Part shown: positions 19,711 to 28,753 of the stretch, one piece after another
Layout of the letters: each line of letters begins with the position of its first letter
Numbering within the stretch: position 1 is the first letter of the stretch
Source: Leishmania infantum JPCM5
Lineage: Eukaryota > Euglenozoa > Kinetoplastea > Trypanosomatida > Trypanosomatidae
Length of the DNA: 64,000 nt
Direction: 5' to 3'
Assembly (NCBI RefSeq): GCF_000002875.2
Contig: NC_009416.2
Location: 1,426,001 to 1,490,000, forward strand
Notes under the pieces: model-generated
What the model saw: only the letters and a program-made list of their open reading frames with translations
What the model was told of the DNA's origin: nothing
Database searches by the model: none
Position numbers and translations under genes: made by a program

Positions 19711-22680
19711 ATGAGGACGGCGAGCAGCGAGAGCCCGAACCACATTTGCACCCCCGCCGCTGCAATGAGTAGCGATACGAGCCCCCCAGGGGACTGTCGC
19801 TCTCCTCTACAGGTGGCCGCCTCCATCCCATCCAGTATCGGTGATGTGGGCAGGAAAAGCAGTTCGTCGCCGTTGCGCAGTTGCGGGTTGGCGGACGCGG
19901 CATCCCTGTGGGACGAGACCCGTAGTGTGTCCAGCTCTGTCCGCTCCATTCGTCGCCGTCGCGGCGGTGAAGTCAGCGGCGCCGGCGCTGCGGAGGGGAA
20001 GGACTGGACGCAGGCGTTCATGGACCTCGAGCAAATGCGGAGGGAGAATCAAGAACTCCTTCACGGGTCGCTCCGCGGCGACCGCTCCGAGACTGGCTCC
20101 CTTCTCGACGACACGTTTGCCGGCTCTCGCTCAGAGTCGTCCGCCATAAGCTCCGTGCGACGGCGCCGACGTGGCATGGCGGCAAGCGTCAGCGCCAGCG
20201 GGAGCAGGGCTGTGAGCTGCGCTCTCTTTGAAAAGTCTTTGTCCGGCGCTCCCGTCGTGGCAGAGTCTGTCACCGATACTGCAGAGGCCGATACCTCAGC
20301 AGCGGCACCGGCATCGGCGGGAGAGCCGAACGGTCGCAACCATGGTATTACAAGCGGCGCCGCTGAGGAACGACTCACCTCCTCGCCACCGCCGGCCACC
20401 TACTCGTCCGCGGATGCGGATACGCGGAGCCACTCCACGGTTACAGAGCCGGGGCGCACCTCTGGGCTCCCGAACTGGCTAAAGCGGCCGACGGTCGAGG
20501 AGCGGCGACCCTCTGTGGCGAAGGCTCTGAAGAATGCCAGCGCGGCTGTTCCGACGGCGGCGACCGAGGCGACGAGCAGAGGAGCGGTGTCGGTGTGCCC
20601 GCCAGCTCCTTCGCCGGTTTGTTCGCTCATCATCGATGCACCGGCCGAGAAGCTGAACGAGGCCGCATGCCCCTCCTCGCTGGCAACCAAACCGTCGATA
20701 CATGCGAACCCACCAAGCCGTCATTTCCCATCGCCCATGCAGAAAGCACACACCGACCCTGCCAGGGCAGCTGCACCGTCGCCGTCGCGTGGGCCACGTT
20801 CCAGAATGGTTGCGGCCAATTCAAGCGCAGCCGCGCCGGCCTCCAACGCGTCTTCTCCATCGCCAATGAACACAGCGGCCGCTCTTGTAGGAGGCCCGGC
20901 AGCTGCTTACCCTACAAGGCGTGCGTCGCCTTCGTTCAGCGCCGCATCGCAGCCGCTCGCACAGACCTACATGACACGCCAAACGAAGACCACCGCGGTG
21001 GGCATAGCACCGTCCTCGTCTTCGGGCGGAAACGCGCGCTTCCCTCCCACTCCCGTCAAGGCCGCCGTCTCACCCGTGGCAACCGCCTCTCCAGGTCTGC
21101 CTGCAGCCCCGACTGCGGCGGGGGCGGTCGACACTCCATCAAAACCTTCGGCGGAAGTGCCAGCTGCCGTCACACCTGCTGTTAAGCCTGCTGAAGAGAA
21201 GCCCCGCGTCAGTGCGCCGTGCGTCTCGGCGCGCGTCTCCTTCGAAGACAAGTTGGGGTCGCCGGACCCACGGCCACAGCTTCTGCCGGCTGAAGTCGAG
21301 GCCGGCCGCCTAACCACGATGGAGTCGAGAAAGGCGCCAGCGCCGAGTATGACGGCAACCGTGGCGGAATCGCCGTCCCTCTGCGATGCACTTGAGGCAC
21401 CCAACGTCCCTGTCTCCCGAAAACGAACAGTTCTTCACGATAGGGCAGCGAGTGCGATGCGGACTTCGCGCGGCGCGGGGCAGACCAACGCCCTGTCCAG
21501 GCTCTCCGCTGAGGACGTGACCCGGAACGGTGAGAAGGGTCCGTCTGCCCCCCGTGTCGCCGCCTCCGTGCCGAGGCAGCGCAAGTGCTCCTTTGTGGCC
21601 CGCCTCCCTCGCGAAGGGACTGCGTTCGACCCCTCACAGCTGAAAGGTGGTGCTGCCCCGGCTACGAGTGCCGTCGGACTGCTCCACCGCACCACTATCC
21701 TCACGGAGCTGCGACGCCAGGAAGTGATGCGTGACCGTCTCGCACGGGAGAGCAGGACTGCCGAGGAGGCCCGTGCTCGGTTCGCGGTCCTGAAGCAGGC
21801 AGAGGTGAGCAGGATCAATGCTTCCGGTGCACACGCTGTAGAGGCGGCATCGTCGGTCCGTGCCGTAACGGGCTCTGCTGAGGCCCGGTCATCGTCGCCG
21901 CAGGACACGTCGCAGCACGTCTCGAAGGGCCGGCGGCGCTCGTTGGCGGTGACGCAGCCGCGCATGTCACACAAACGTGTCGCGCTGGTGAGTCCTTCGC
22001 TCACTGCACCAGCGGTGCCGGCAAACGGTGTGCGCGCATGCACGCAGAACCCGAGCCACCTAGGCACTCAACGGTCCAGTGAGGTCGTCGGAGCCGCCTC
22101 TTCGAAAATGCACAGGCCGAACACTAGCGTGACGTCGCTGCTCCTCGCTAGCACCCCGGAAGCTGATCGAGGTCACTGTTTGCGTGGAGAGAGGCCGCAA
22201 AGCAGTCCATCGCTCATAGGTGCTGAGGCCTTTGCGCACCCGCGGAAGCCGCTGGAAGCCACCGCGCTCTCGGGAACCCAGCCCCACCTTCCCTCGGCGG
22301 CCGTACGCAAAGACTCGGCTGCTGCAGCGAGCTCCAACAGCAGGAGTCCTGCCACAAACGGAGGTGTTTGGCGAGAACAGCATTGGCTGAACACCATGTC
22401 TGCCTCTCCGCAGCCGGCTTCAGCGGAGACGGAAAAAGTCTCGTCTGCACCGGCCCAAAAGGCATGGCCTCAGGCTAATGCTACCGCATCTATTGAGCCC
22501 GTCACCGCCACGACGGCGTCTCTGGCTCAGTCCGCACCGTACAGGACTGCGCCCAGCTTAGCGACCACAAGGCAACCGTGTCCCTTGCCGTTTTGCGCGG
22601 AATGTGGCTATCGTCACATGGATGACGTGGCCAAGTTCTGCGCTGTGTGCGGCCAAAGACGCGCATACCTCTGCTGCTAA
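19711..22680 (+). CDS. Large disordered protein with C-terminal zinc ribbon, 989 aa
   Basis: No known family is recognised. Most of the protein is low-complexity Ala/Ser/Pro/Thr/Arg sequence, probably disordered. A short helical stretch (about residues 660-697, LTELRRQEVMRDRLARESR) may be a coiled coil. The C-terminus carries a compact zinc-ribbon motif, CAECG...FCAVCG, spaced C-x2-C-x11-C-x2-C, only a few residues before the stop. The start is uncertain: ATG 19711 lies two bases after the first AG following the T/C tract, so ATG 19765 (MSSDTSPPGD) is a fair alternative. The frame opens further upstream only through the pyrimidine tract. A scaffold role is conceivable but unsupported. Confidence 0.75.
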   Translation: MRTASSESPNHICTPAAAMSSDTSPPGDCRSPLQVAASIPSSIGDVGRKSSSSPLRSCGLADAASLWDETRSVSSSVRSIRRRRGGEVSGAGAAEGKDWTQAFMDLEQMRRENQELLHGSLRGDRSETGSLLDDTFAGSRSESSAISSVRRRRRGMAASVSASGSRAVSCALFEKSLSGAPVVAESVTDTAEADTSAAAPASAGEPNGRNHGITSGAAEERLTSSPPPATYSSADADTRSHSTVTEPGRTSGLPNWLKRPTVEERRPSVAKALKNASAAVPTAATEATSRGAVSVCPPAPSPVCSLIIDAPAEKLNEAACPSSLATKPSIHANPPSRHFPSPMQKAHTDPARAAAPSPSRGPRSRMVAANSSAAAPASNASSPSPMNTAAALVGGPAAAYPTRRASPSFSAASQPLAQTYMTRQTKTTAVGIAPSSSSGGNARFPPTPVKAAVSPVATASPGLPAAPTAAGAVDTPSKPSAEVPAAVTPAVKPAEEKPRVSAPCVSARVSFEDKLGSPDPRPQLLPAEVEAGRLTTMESRKAPAPSMTATVAESPSLCDALEAPNVPVSRKRTVLHDRAASAMRTSRGAGQTNALSRLSAEDVTRNGEKGPSAPRVAASVPRQRKCSFVARLPREGTAFDPSQLKGGAAPATSAVGLLHRTTILTELRRQEVMRDRLARESRTAEEARARFAVLKQAEVSRINASGAHAVEAASSVRAVTGSAEARSSSPQDTSQHVSKGRRRSLAVTQPRMSHKRVALVSPSLTAPAVPANGVRACTQNPSHLGTQRSSEVVGAASSKMHRPNTSVTSLLLASTPEADRGHCLRGERPQSSPSLIGAEAFAHPRKPLEATALSGTQPHLPSAAVRKDSAAAASSNSRSPATNGGVWREQHWLNTMSASPQPASAETEKVSSAPAQKAWPQANATASIEPVTATTASLAQSAPYRTAPSLATTRQPCPLPFCAECGYRHMDDVAKFCAVCGQRRAYLCC

Positions 22681-23859
22681 AATTCTATTCGAGTGGACAT
22701 AGCAGCGCATTGATGAGTGCATCGTGGTGCGACCGCGCGCTGATGTGAGGCCGGCGTCGATAGGTATGTTTGGCTACTAGCACGAGAAAGAAAAAGCAAG
22801 CAGCAGCATGTGGCTCATGTACCCCAGCGGCGTGCCGGAAAGGGGGAAGGGGGAGGGGCGGTGTTGAACGTGTGTCTGCGCATCCGTGTGCCAGCACAGT
22901 TTAAGGGCCTCTTCTTCGTCCTTTGCTGTCACTTATTGGGAACTCAGTGATTTCTCCTTCGTTTGTCGTCATGCGCGCGCGTGTGTGTGGGACTCTTTTA
23001 CGTGCTTGCGCATGCTGTGTGAGTGAGCGCATGTGTCTGCTGCCGTCTGTGAACTTTGCGGCTCCGAAAAACGCAGTGCCCGTCTCCCCACGGTGTACGC
23101 CAGCTTGTACCCTTTTCTACCTCTCCTTCTGCTCTGACTTCTCCGGGTGTGCGATCCACCCACCGGAGAGGTCAGCGAAAGATGGGTTCGGCAATGCGAG
23201 GTGGAGTGGGAGGCATGGACTGACCACCGCGCATGCATCTTCATAACATGCGAAGGGGACAAGGAAAAGTGGACTCGCGCACTCGCACATGTGTGTGTGT
23301 GTGTGTGGTGTGTGGTGGGGCCCTTCTGCTTGAAAAAGACAGAGAGAAAGCGAGGGAGAGAAAAGTATTACAGCGCTACGCGGTGCTGCAGTGCTGTTGC
23401 CTCACGTCCCTCGCTCCTACTCCACGTGAGGACTGCCAGGAAAAGGGTCGACGTCAAGCCGAGCTCAAGCCGTAGCCCGTGCCCTACGCTGTACCTCTGC
23501 AGGCGTGTGTGTGTGTGTGTCTCCCTTTGCATCGCTCTTTGCTCGCTCTCTTTCTCCGCCCAGCTCCGCACGCGCGCATTCACGAGGGACCAACACGCGA
23601 AGGAAGGAAGGGGCACCCGTCTCGTCTTCTCCCTATCACTCATACATCTGCCCGCGCAGGTTTGGCGCGCGACGCTGCCGCTGTGCACGCGCTGCCCTGC
23701 TCTGCCTGCCGATCACTGCTGCTTCGCGCCCCTGCTCCATTTTCTTCCTTGGCGTGTGCGTGTGCGTGCCTCTCGGCGTTTTCCGTGACTTGCTTGTCTC
23801 GACGTTTGACGTCTCTCTCTATCGTTGACGGTGAAGTGGTCTGTCGCAGTACATAGAGC
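22681..23859. other. Intergenic region, 1.2 kb
   Basis: No gene seen. It contains TG-rich runs at 23289-23315 and 23505-23521 on the sense strand and T/C-rich tracts at 23515-23560 and 23620-23650 and 23730-23820. The acceptor for the next gene probably lies in the last of these. Confidence 0.55.
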
Positions 23860-26316
23860 ATGCACCGCAGTGCCCTCTTCCTGGTTGGTGAGTTGCCCAA
23901 GGCGCTCTTTTCGAAAGCCTCACCGACGGGCGCGAAGCCGTTGCCATCCGCTGGTAGCTCGTTGAGCTCGCCTCCGTCGCCACGCAGCGGCACCGCCCTT
24001 GCGAAAGGGAAGCGTGTCGGCCGCATCATTGAATGGGACCCTTTTGAGCGGCACGGCGTCATCGCCGAGAGTGAGGGTGGCCGCCGCTACAGAATCGCAA
24101 ACACGCGTGCCTTTGAGACGGTGCTGCCGACGATGCTGCGCACGCTTGAGGGTGCCGCTGTGGAGTTTGACGTCGACCGGCAAGCCTCTGCCGATCGAGT
24201 GATCATCCGCAATCGACTCACCCCCATCACAGCGGAGAGCTACCGGCAGAGGCCCCCCGTCGACTTCTTGAGCCCTGCAATGCTGAGTTGGGCAGGCCCA
24301 CATGCCGCGGCATCGAAGCAAGATGAGACGAGCAGCGACAATACAGAGAGAGAGAGCGGTTTCAGTGATGGGGGCAACACGGCAGTTGAGGCCGAGGAGC
24401 TGTTCGCAAAGAACATCATTATAGACGTCAGCAGCATACCAGCCACCCAGATTGCGCGCTGGAGCGGCCCCTTGTCGGAGGAGGCAGTGATACAGCCCAC
24501 CAAGAACCTCAAAGACATGCGCAGCAGCCGCCTCTTCGACGCGGAGATAAACGCCTATCTGCGCCTGAAGCAGCAGCTCGGAAATACCGCCGATGCGCAG
24601 CGTGTGCTGGCGGAGCAGCGCGAACGGGATGCCAAGGGTGCGGTGCGGCGGGACGTGATCGCGGAGAAGACGGAGGGCATCATCTTGGCCTGGTCCGGCA
24701 TCCACCGCAGCGGGCTCATTCGCGAAGGGGTACAGCATCGCGGAGATGAGGCCTCATCAGACGGCACGTTGCCGGCCACCCTCGACAACGGGGACGGCGC
24801 GGCCGAGGAGACTCTTTGCATTATTCGAAACGCGCATGCGTTTCAGAGCGCGCTGCCCACGTCGCAGAGCCTGCAGCACCGGCGTGTTGCCTTCACAAAG
24901 GTGTCGTATTCAGCGCAACCGCACCGCTACTACGCGGAGAACATCATTGTGGTCGGCGATGTGCGCTACAACGCAGCCGTGCCGTCTTTGGAGGAGGCGC
25001 GCACTATCAAGGAGCGGGAGAAGGCTGCTGCCATGCAGCACCGCCATTTTGGAGCGCTTTTCATGGAGGACGATGACGGCCATGGCGCGGGAAGCGGTGA
25101 GCGACAGCCAAGCAATAGCCAGCAATCCGCTGCAGCTAGGCCGGCTGAGGAGGCATCTACGCGCGCAGCCGCCTCTGCGCTCTTGAGGGACGATGAGGCG
25201 CAGGTGGACCCTAACAAGGTGCTCTACGGTGTCATTGTGCGCTGGAGCGGCGGCCAGGGTGTCATTGAGGGTGGAGATGGCCGTCACTTCTACCTTCGCT
25301 CCGCCGCAGATTTCGAGCAGCTGGTGGACAAGAGCTCGCATCACCTGCGCGGCGCCGTTGTTCAGTTCAAGCAAGATGTGGCGAGCCCCCGCTACGCGTG
25401 CCAGGTGGATATACTCAGCACCGCCGCGACGGCCATGAGCGAGTTAAAGCCGCTGCTGGAGAAGACGGCGTTTAACGTGTTCGCCGCCAACGGTGCAGAG
25501 CCAGCGGCAAACGTCGAGGCAGCGGCCGCAGCGTCAAAGGCAGTACCGGAAGGGGTGGAATGGACGCATGGCACGCTCCTCTCGTGGTCATCCATGGAGG
25601 GCCAGGGCATCATCATCGGCGAAGCAGATCACGAGGCGCGCTACGTGCTGCGAGACCCGGAAGAAAACGTTGTCGACTACACCGCAAAGCAGGCGCTGCT
25701 CAGAAAAGGGCGGCGAGTAAAGTTCACGCCATTTGGTAGCACGGGGAGATTGGCGTGCAATGTAGTGTTGCTGGAGGCAGAGGTCGACGAGGAGGCACTG
25801 GCGGAGGAGGTGCTGCGGCCGAAAGAGCCGCAGCTGTCGATGGATGGAAACAAGAATGAGGCGGTCCCGTCCCCCATGAGCACGAGCTACTGGCTGAACC
25901 GGATGGATAAGGCTGGCTATGACACAAAGGAGGTGAAGAAGTTGCAAGACCGCGCGCTGCGGCTGGACGAGGACGAGGACGACGACGGCGCCGAGGGTGG
26001 CAAGTTCCTCGATAGCGAGGAGCTCCTGAAGAAGGATCACTGGTGGAGTGACCCGCGCAAGAATGTGCGGTTCCCGAACAGCGACATGACGGCCGGCCAC
26101 CTCGCCCTCATCGGCCCCGCTTCCATGATGAACGTTGCAATGAAGACAAAAGACCCCAAGAAGCTGGACAAGATGCTGAAGAAGTACCAGTCGCGGCTGA
26201 CAGAGGAGCAGAAGGAGTACGCGTGGAGGCAAGCGAAGGAGATGGCGCCCAAGTATGAGGAGTGCGTCCGCAAGGGCCGAGAGCGCAACGAAGAGCCCAC
26301 CTTCTACTTCTTCTAG
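23860..26316 (+). CDS. Protein with four cold-shock-like modules, 818 aa
   Basis: Four related segments begin with G-x-I/L-x-x-W and continue to a G-x-I strand: about residues 50-120 (GRIIEWDPFERHGVI), 267-370 (GIILAWSGIHRSGLI), 452-525 (GVIVRWSGGQGVI) and 566-640 (GTLLSWSSMEGQGII). The pattern matches cold-shock/OB-fold modules, although the RNA-binding aromatic motifs are poorly conserved. The N-terminus (MHRSALFLVGELPKALFSK) is basic-hydrophobic and could target mitochondria. The C-terminal 180 residues are charged and contain DHWWSDPRKNVRF and a helical region, and end in FYFF. RNA binding in the mitochondrion, for example in editing or ribosome assembly, is a reasonable inference but not shown. 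ATG 23860 is the first in frame. Confidence 0.75.
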   Translation: MHRSALFLVGELPKALFSKASPTGAKPLPSAGSSLSSPPSPRSGTALAKGKRVGRIIEWDPFERHGVIAESEGGRRYRIANTRAFETVLPTMLRTLEGAAVEFDVDRQASADRVIIRNRLTPITAESYRQRPPVDFLSPAMLSWAGPHAAASKQDETSSDNTERESGFSDGGNTAVEAEELFAKNIIIDVSSIPATQIARWSGPLSEEAVIQPTKNLKDMRSSRLFDAEINAYLRLKQQLGNTADAQRVLAEQRERDAKGAVRRDVIAEKTEGIILAWSGIHRSGLIREGVQHRGDEASSDGTLPATLDNGDGAAEETLCIIRNAHAFQSALPTSQSLQHRRVAFTKVSYSAQPHRYYAENIIVVGDVRYNAAVPSLEEARTIKEREKAAAMQHRHFGALFMEDDDGHGAGSGERQPSNSQQSAAARPAEEASTRAAASALLRDDEAQVDPNKVLYGVIVRWSGGQGVIEGGDGRHFYLRSAADFEQLVDKSSHHLRGAVVQFKQDVASPRYACQVDILSTAATAMSELKPLLEKTAFNVFAANGAEPAANVEAAAAASKAVPEGVEWTHGTLLSWSSMEGQGIIIGEADHEARYVLRDPEENVVDYTAKQALLRKGRRVKFTPFGSTGRLACNVVLLEAEVDEEALAEEVLRPKEPQLSMDGNKNEAVPSPMSTSYWLNRMDKAGYDTKEVKKLQDRALRLDEDEDDDGAEGGKFLDSEELLKKDHWWSDPRKNVRFPNSDMTAGHLALIGPASMMNVAMKTKDPKKLDKMLKKYQSRLTEEQKEYAWRQAKEMAPKYEECVRKGRERNEEPTFYFF

Positions 26317-26963
26317 TTACCTGCGTGGCTTTTCTTGCCTGTGTCTGTGCGCCGCAGTGGCGCCGTCGCTTGTATTGTGCCTCGCAGAAGCGATGCTCCG
26401 CTGATTTCCTGCACATCTGCGCCACTTGGCGCTTCTCAAATGAACCGGCACTCGAAAGAGGTGCGCCTCATCGCAGCGCCCTGGTGTGCAATGCTGCCGG
26501 CAGCGCGAGTGGATCGTTTTCGCCGGCAGCGGTTGCGCGCTTTTGCTCCTTGTCCGCTTGAAAAGTATGTGGTGATCTCCCCCCTCCACCTGCCTCTCCG
26601 TCTTCTTCGCGGACTCCGCCGATCACGCGGTGCATCCGCCTGCCAACGAAGTGAGCGACGGGTGGGCTGGCAAGCGTGTAGTCGTGCGGCTTTTGTCGGC
26701 TACTGTGCTCGCCACACACACACACACACACTCCAGGCATCTTGCGCCTTTTACTTCTTTCTTTCCTCTTCTCATTCTTCATCGCTGCTCTTCGCCGCTT
26801 GCCGCTACGGCCCAAACCTCAACTTCCGCTCTGTGATGTCCGTGCGCGTGCTGCTTTTCCTTTCGTCTCCAAAGCAGACCGACCGACATAGACAGACACG
26901 CGCACAGAAGCAACCCCCTCACCCTCTTTCTCTACACGCAAGCCGAAGCTCTTTCAGCGAACA
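26317..26963. other. Intergenic region with CA repeat and acceptor
   Basis: No gene seen. A CA repeat at 26713-26731 is followed by CTCCAG and a T/C-rich tract (26751-26800). Splicing probably occurs within 26735-26900. Confidence 0.55.
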
Positions 26964-27371
26964 ATGGTCTCCAAGACCCGCAGACAACGCCAGAAGAAGA
27001 AGGCCACCATGCAGGCCAACGGCGGCGTTCTCCCCCCGGTGTTGCCAAGCGTGCCCAAGTCGGTGCACCTGAAGAAGACACGGCCCAACATGAAGGGCAA
27101 GATGAAGATCCGGCTCGGGCTCGAGTCCCCCATTGACATCTACAACGGCTTTGAGGAGCGCAAGGGTGTTCTCTGGCGGTGCCCCACCTGTGCCAAGGCG
27201 TGCCGTGTGGTCGGCTTCTGTGTCGACTGCGCCTCCGGCGTGAAGTCGAAGTCTCCCGCGGGCCAACTTATTGGGAAGGCGAGCACGAAGAAGGAGGCCG
27301 CGCAGACGAGGGCACCAAAGCTGCGCATCAAGGAGAAGAGTAGGGCGATGAGGCTGAGGCGCAAGAAGTAG
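26964..27371 (+). CDS. Small basic zinc-binding protein, 135 aa
   Basis: Very Lys/Arg-rich at both ends, with an Arg/Lys N-terminus (VSKTRRQRQKKKATM) and C-terminus (SRAMRLRRKK). The centre has a cysteine cluster, Cys73, Cys76, Cys80, Cys86 and Cys89, in CPTCAKACRVVGFCVDC, which could hold one zinc. The size, charge and zinc knuckle resemble ribosomal or nucleolar RNA-binding proteins, but I cannot name it. The ATG lies in a clean context (ACAATGG) after an A/C-rich leader. Confidence 0.8.
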   Translation: MVSKTRRQRQKKKATMQANGGVLPPVLPSVPKSVHLKKTRPNMKGKMKIRLGLESPIDIYNGFEERKGVLWRCPTCAKACRVVGFCVDCASGVKSKSPAGQLIGKASTKKEAAQTRAPKLRIKEKSRAMRLRRKK

Positions 27372-28753
27372 GGCGGCGCGCGTGCGAATGGACCGAGAGT
27401 GGCGGTGGGCAGGTTGACTTGTTGCACATGTCTTCCCCGTCCCTTCGTGCGCTGTGCGTGAGGGACCATTTTCTTTCCTTTAATGGATGGCTGCATCCTG
27501 AGCGAGTAAAGGCGCGTCAAACCAACAGAGCGCATGACATAGCGAGCTCCTATGCGAATATGGCATGCGGGGACATCGCAAGGCTGGGACCATGACGAAC
27601 GCGCCTAGGTGACTACACGAGAACTTCAAAAAAACACGAGACTCATCGGCCTTGAGGAGCACCAATGATTACGTGCAAGACTTGCGCGCAGGTAGGCGGC
27701 GAGGAATGAGAAGAGCCGCTTGCAGGCGCACTCCCTTCCTATGGCTCGACAGGGGAGCGGCGGCCAGTGGAAGTCGCACATCTGCACTCATCCGGACGAT
27801 CCACCACAGACGCACATCAGCATCTCCACTTATTTCTTCTCCCCCCTCTCTCTGCTTCCCCTCTCACCTTCTTTGTCCGCCGCTCTGCACCGCGTCTCGA
27901 TTTCACGCTCACGCCGTGGCCGTTTGCGCGTGTTCCATGTGCTTCCTCATCTCTCTCCCTCTGTCTATCTCCAAATTTTCGTTTCGGGGCGTTGCCATCG
28001 GCCGTCCCCATGCGGGTGATGTACACCACTCGCACACGCCCTTCCCCCCTCCCCTCTTTTCCCGCTCGCACTGCCGAATCTCTTCTCTGCCTACATGTAG
28101 CCTGCCTCTTTTCGGCTTGTATGCAGGACTCGCGCAAGTCGCCTCTCGGCGGGACCACAAAGCGAAGTATCGCCCCCTCCCGTCTCTCCTACACGTCGCC
28201 CTCTTACACGGGGCGCTTTTCGCGTGTCTTGCGTGCAGTGCCCTTACCATTCGCTTCTGCAGATCGTCGCCCCCCACCCCTTCCGGCACACTCGCTCAGC
28301 CGCGCGCTCATTTTTCTTGTCGACTCCGTTGCTGCGACGCCGCATTCTGCGCGTTCGCCGCCTCCTCACTTACGCTGCTTCTCCCTCTGATTATCCTACA
28401 TGGTTTCCTTCCCTTACCTCACGCTTCCGCTGCTTTCTCATTGAGCGTCGTTTTCCGTACACTCCGCGAGTAAAAAAAAACCAAGACGGACGTGGTCAGA
28501 CGTCTACACACGGAGTCACGCGCTGCATCGACGCTGAGGCAGCTGCTCTCTCTCTCCTCAATACCTGCCAGACAGAGGGACCCGAGATTGAGGCGCATCA
28601 GTGCCGGCGCGTTGCCGTTGTGCCCGCGCTCTCATCACGCAGCAGGCAGACAGCGGAGAACGGCCAGACAAGGAGTGATTTCACTCCGAAATCACTACGG
28701 ACTCGAAAGCGGGCGCAGCTTGTAGCTCTCGTGTGCCTTTCTGTGGCATTCGA
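27372..28753. other. Intergenic region, 1.4 kb
   Basis: No gene seen. There are long T/C-rich stretches at 27825-27890, 27935-27975, 28035-28075 and 28370-28440, and an A-run near 28472-28480. Open frames are translations of these tracts. Confidence 0.55.
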
